The translations under genes were made by a program, and so were the position numbers. A DNA stretch of 64,000 bases from Haematomicrobium sanguinis DSM 21259. Lineage in GTDB: Bacteria; Actinomycetota; Actinomycetes; Actinomycetales; Micrococcaceae. This document shows, in pieces, positions 62,847-64,000 of this stretch (the stretch's first letter is position 1; every line of letters begins with the position of its first letter). The notes beneath the pieces are model-generated. The model was not told the DNA's origin, did no database searches, and worked only from the letters and a program-made list of their open reading frames with translations. Location: positions 62,001 to 126,000 of the forward strand of contig NZ_JIAG01000001.1 in NCBI RefSeq assembly GCF_000688395.1, in the 5' to 3' direction.

Positions 62847-64000
62847 ATGTCGATATATTTGTCGTTCGTCGTAATCAGTGCCGTTGCTGCGTTGGCGGTG
62901 ACGCTCATTTATCTCGTGCTGCGAATTGCGCGGAGCGTCAAACTACGCCGACAGATTCAAAGCCCGACCAAGTATGCAGGGACTGCTCGTGACAACGATG
63001 CGGTAGGCAACGCGCTCAATCACTGCTGGTGGGTCGCCGCAATCGCGCTCTTCTTTAGCGGTGCATTCTCACCACGGCCCACGGTGTATGAAATGAGTCC
63101 ACAGTTGCCACTCGGCGAGGAGCCCACGGTACCTCAGTTCAATACCGACTCCTGGATGGCTAACAACTTCGTCTGGGCGGCACTCGTGCTGAGCCTGCCC
63201 ATGCTCGCACTAGGGGTGGTGTATGTGATTGCACAATTCTCCTGGCCGCGACCGGTCGGCGCAGTACGCACGGCGACACTTGAACGCCGGAGCTTCGGCT
63301 CGCTCCTCCCGCTCAAAATGTCCACACTTTTTGCCGTCAACGTACTGATCTTCCTGGGTTTGGCAATCAGCTGTTTGTGGATTCCGGCATCGACTCCGAA
63401 AATCACCTACGAGGGCGACTCTATTGTCTCGACCCAAGATGGCATCGCCCCTGGCTGGTTCATGGCGGCAACGTTCGGAATTTCAATTCTTGTGCTGGTG
63501 CTCGCGGTATCGGCCGCGATCGCCGTGATCATTAATCGACGCATCATCCCGGGCCTGAAATTCCGCGACGATTCGACCATTCGCAGGATCGATATCAACC
63601 GCATGCTTCGTTGGGCCGTCCTTTTGGTGGCAAGTACCTCGGGCACTCTTTGGGTAGCGGCCTGGGGCACAACAACATCCGGTTTCGACCTTGTCGCAAT
63701 CGCCCTCTGGCTCATCAACGCCGCACTAGCCATCGGATTCTTCCGATCCCCTCGAATCGTGCCCGCCACACCCGAGAAGCCACACCTCGAGGAAGCATCG
63801 CTGGAAGAGCTGCGCCCGGGAAGCATGGGTTATGTGCTCCGCTGGCAACAGCTCGCCTCCTCCGGCACCACCGCGGTAGCGTTCATCGCGCTTGTGGCCG
63901 CACTGATCACGATGCCGTCGGTTTTCGCCGAGTTCGACTACTGGAAAGATGTCACCCCCGCTTACGCTCTCATTGCCCTACTGCTAGGCATCAGCGTCCT
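62847..64000 (+). CDS. Multi-pass membrane protein (partial, runs off right edge)
   Basis: At least 384 residues with no stop before the window ends. ATG 62847 follows CGGAGG. The protein begins MSIYLSFVVISAVAALAV (helix 1) and has about eight hydrophobic segments so far, with a basic cytoplasmic loop after helix 1 and two polar external loops (near residues 85-105 and 185-205). I do not recognise the family; the layout recalls membrane proteins encoded next to GntR-family regulators, which would fit the operator-like palindrome in its promoter. The adjacent gene is outside the window. Confidence 0.8.
   Translation, partial: MSIYLSFVVISAVAALAVTLIYLVLRIARSVKLRRQIQSPTKYAGTARDNDAVGNALNHCWWVAAIALFFSGAFSPRPTVYEMSPQLPLGEEPTVPQFNTDSWMANNFVWAALVLSLPMLALGVVYVIAQFSWPRPVGAVRTATLERRSFGSLLPLKMSTLFAVNVLIFLGLAISCLWIPASTPKITYEGDSIVSTQDGIAPGWFMAATFGISILVLVLAVSAAIAVIINRRIIPGLKFRDDSTIRRIDINRMLRWAVLLVASTSGTLWVAAWGTTTSGFDLVAIALWLINAALAIGFFRSPRIVPATPEKPHLEEASLEELRPGSMGYVLRWQQLASSGTTAVAFIALVAALITMPSVFAEFDYWKDVTPAYALIALLLGISV

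Noticed and set aside
1-64000. CRISPR arrays, prophage, toxin-antitoxin pairs and insertion sequences
   Set aside because: No regularly spaced repeats, Cas, integrase, phage structural or transposase genes were seen. The only mobile-like elements are the DUF222-HNH copies and the palindromes.

Overview
The window is about 64 kb of high-GC DNA from an actinobacterium. Evidence for this is a mycothiol synthase gene (mshD), a bifunctional-type Dcd, an MrpA-MrpB fusion, DUF4235, an actinobacterial NusG with a long acidic N-terminal extension, and a 13E12/DUF222-HNH gene. Several blocks resemble Corynebacteriales/Mycobacteriales gene neighbourhoods (nitrobindin - membrane protein - GlnR-like regulator - mshD; ppk - mutT1-like NUDIX/phosphatase; tRNA-Trp - secE - nusG - rplK - rplA; tRNA-Gly near dcd). 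I do not assign a species. The left and right ends both cut through genes.

Layout. 1-3.1 kb: a TPP-riboswitch-controlled thiamine-precursor ECF transporter, minus strand: a YkoE-type S component followed by one long polypeptide fusing two ATPases and the T component. 3.2-10 kb: DUF4235 protein, then the minus-strand Mrp Na+/H+ antiporter operon A(B)-C-D-E-F-G. 10-17.5 kb: MFS transporter, dcd, VanY-like carboxypeptidase, EamA transporter, SseB-like protein, two tRNA-Gly genes, panD and a HerA/DUF853 ATPase. 17.6-23.6 kb: a membrane-anchored unknown protein and a secreted copper/haem cluster (membrane protein, CopC, PCu(A)C, Tat-exported DyP peroxidase, PepSY protein). 23.6-25.7 kb: a repeat-rich stretch with a truncated copy of the DUF222-HNH gene, a 68-bp perfect palindrome and a tandem-GNAT protein. 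25.7-28.4 kb: rplA, rplK, nusG, secE and tRNA-Trp. 28.7-41.3 kb: a surface-polysaccharide locus made of two convergent operons: phosphoglycosyltransferase, GT4, esterase lipoprotein and a tandem alpha/beta hydrolase on the plus strand; Wzx, chain-length protein, GT4, GT2, Wzy and GT4 on the minus strand. 41.4-47.9 kb: aminotransferase, PspC, ABC exporter plus two-component system, and pfkA. 47.9-54.6 kb: acyltransferase-SGNH, DHA2 MFS, YgfZ, nitrobindin, a 38-residue membrane protein and a larger membrane protein. 54.8-62.7 kb: GlnR-like regulator, mshD, ppk, NUDIX/phosphatase, hutG and the full-length DUF222-HNH gene. 62.8 kb to the end: a partial membrane protein behind an operator-like palindrome.

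How genes work together. The ECF genes take up a thiamine precursor when TPP is low. The Mrp subunits form one membrane complex. The CopC/PCu(A)C/DyP/PepSY set probably handles copper and haem outside the membrane. The polysaccharide locus has all the core parts of a Wzx/Wzy pathway, with no visible tyrosine kinase, plus two hydrolase genes of unclear role.

Most unusual features: (1) a 299-bp direct repeat, about 99% identical, 37 kb apart, consisting of the 5' end of the DUF222-HNH gene, with the truncated copy ending next to a long palindrome; (2) a family of intergenic palindromes and a dispersed 12-mer AGCACGACGGCG; (3) a tandem hydrolase with Arg and Cys at the two nucleophile positions; (4) the A-A-T fused ECF protein. 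I found no CRISPR array, prophage or rRNA genes and no complete insertion sequence.
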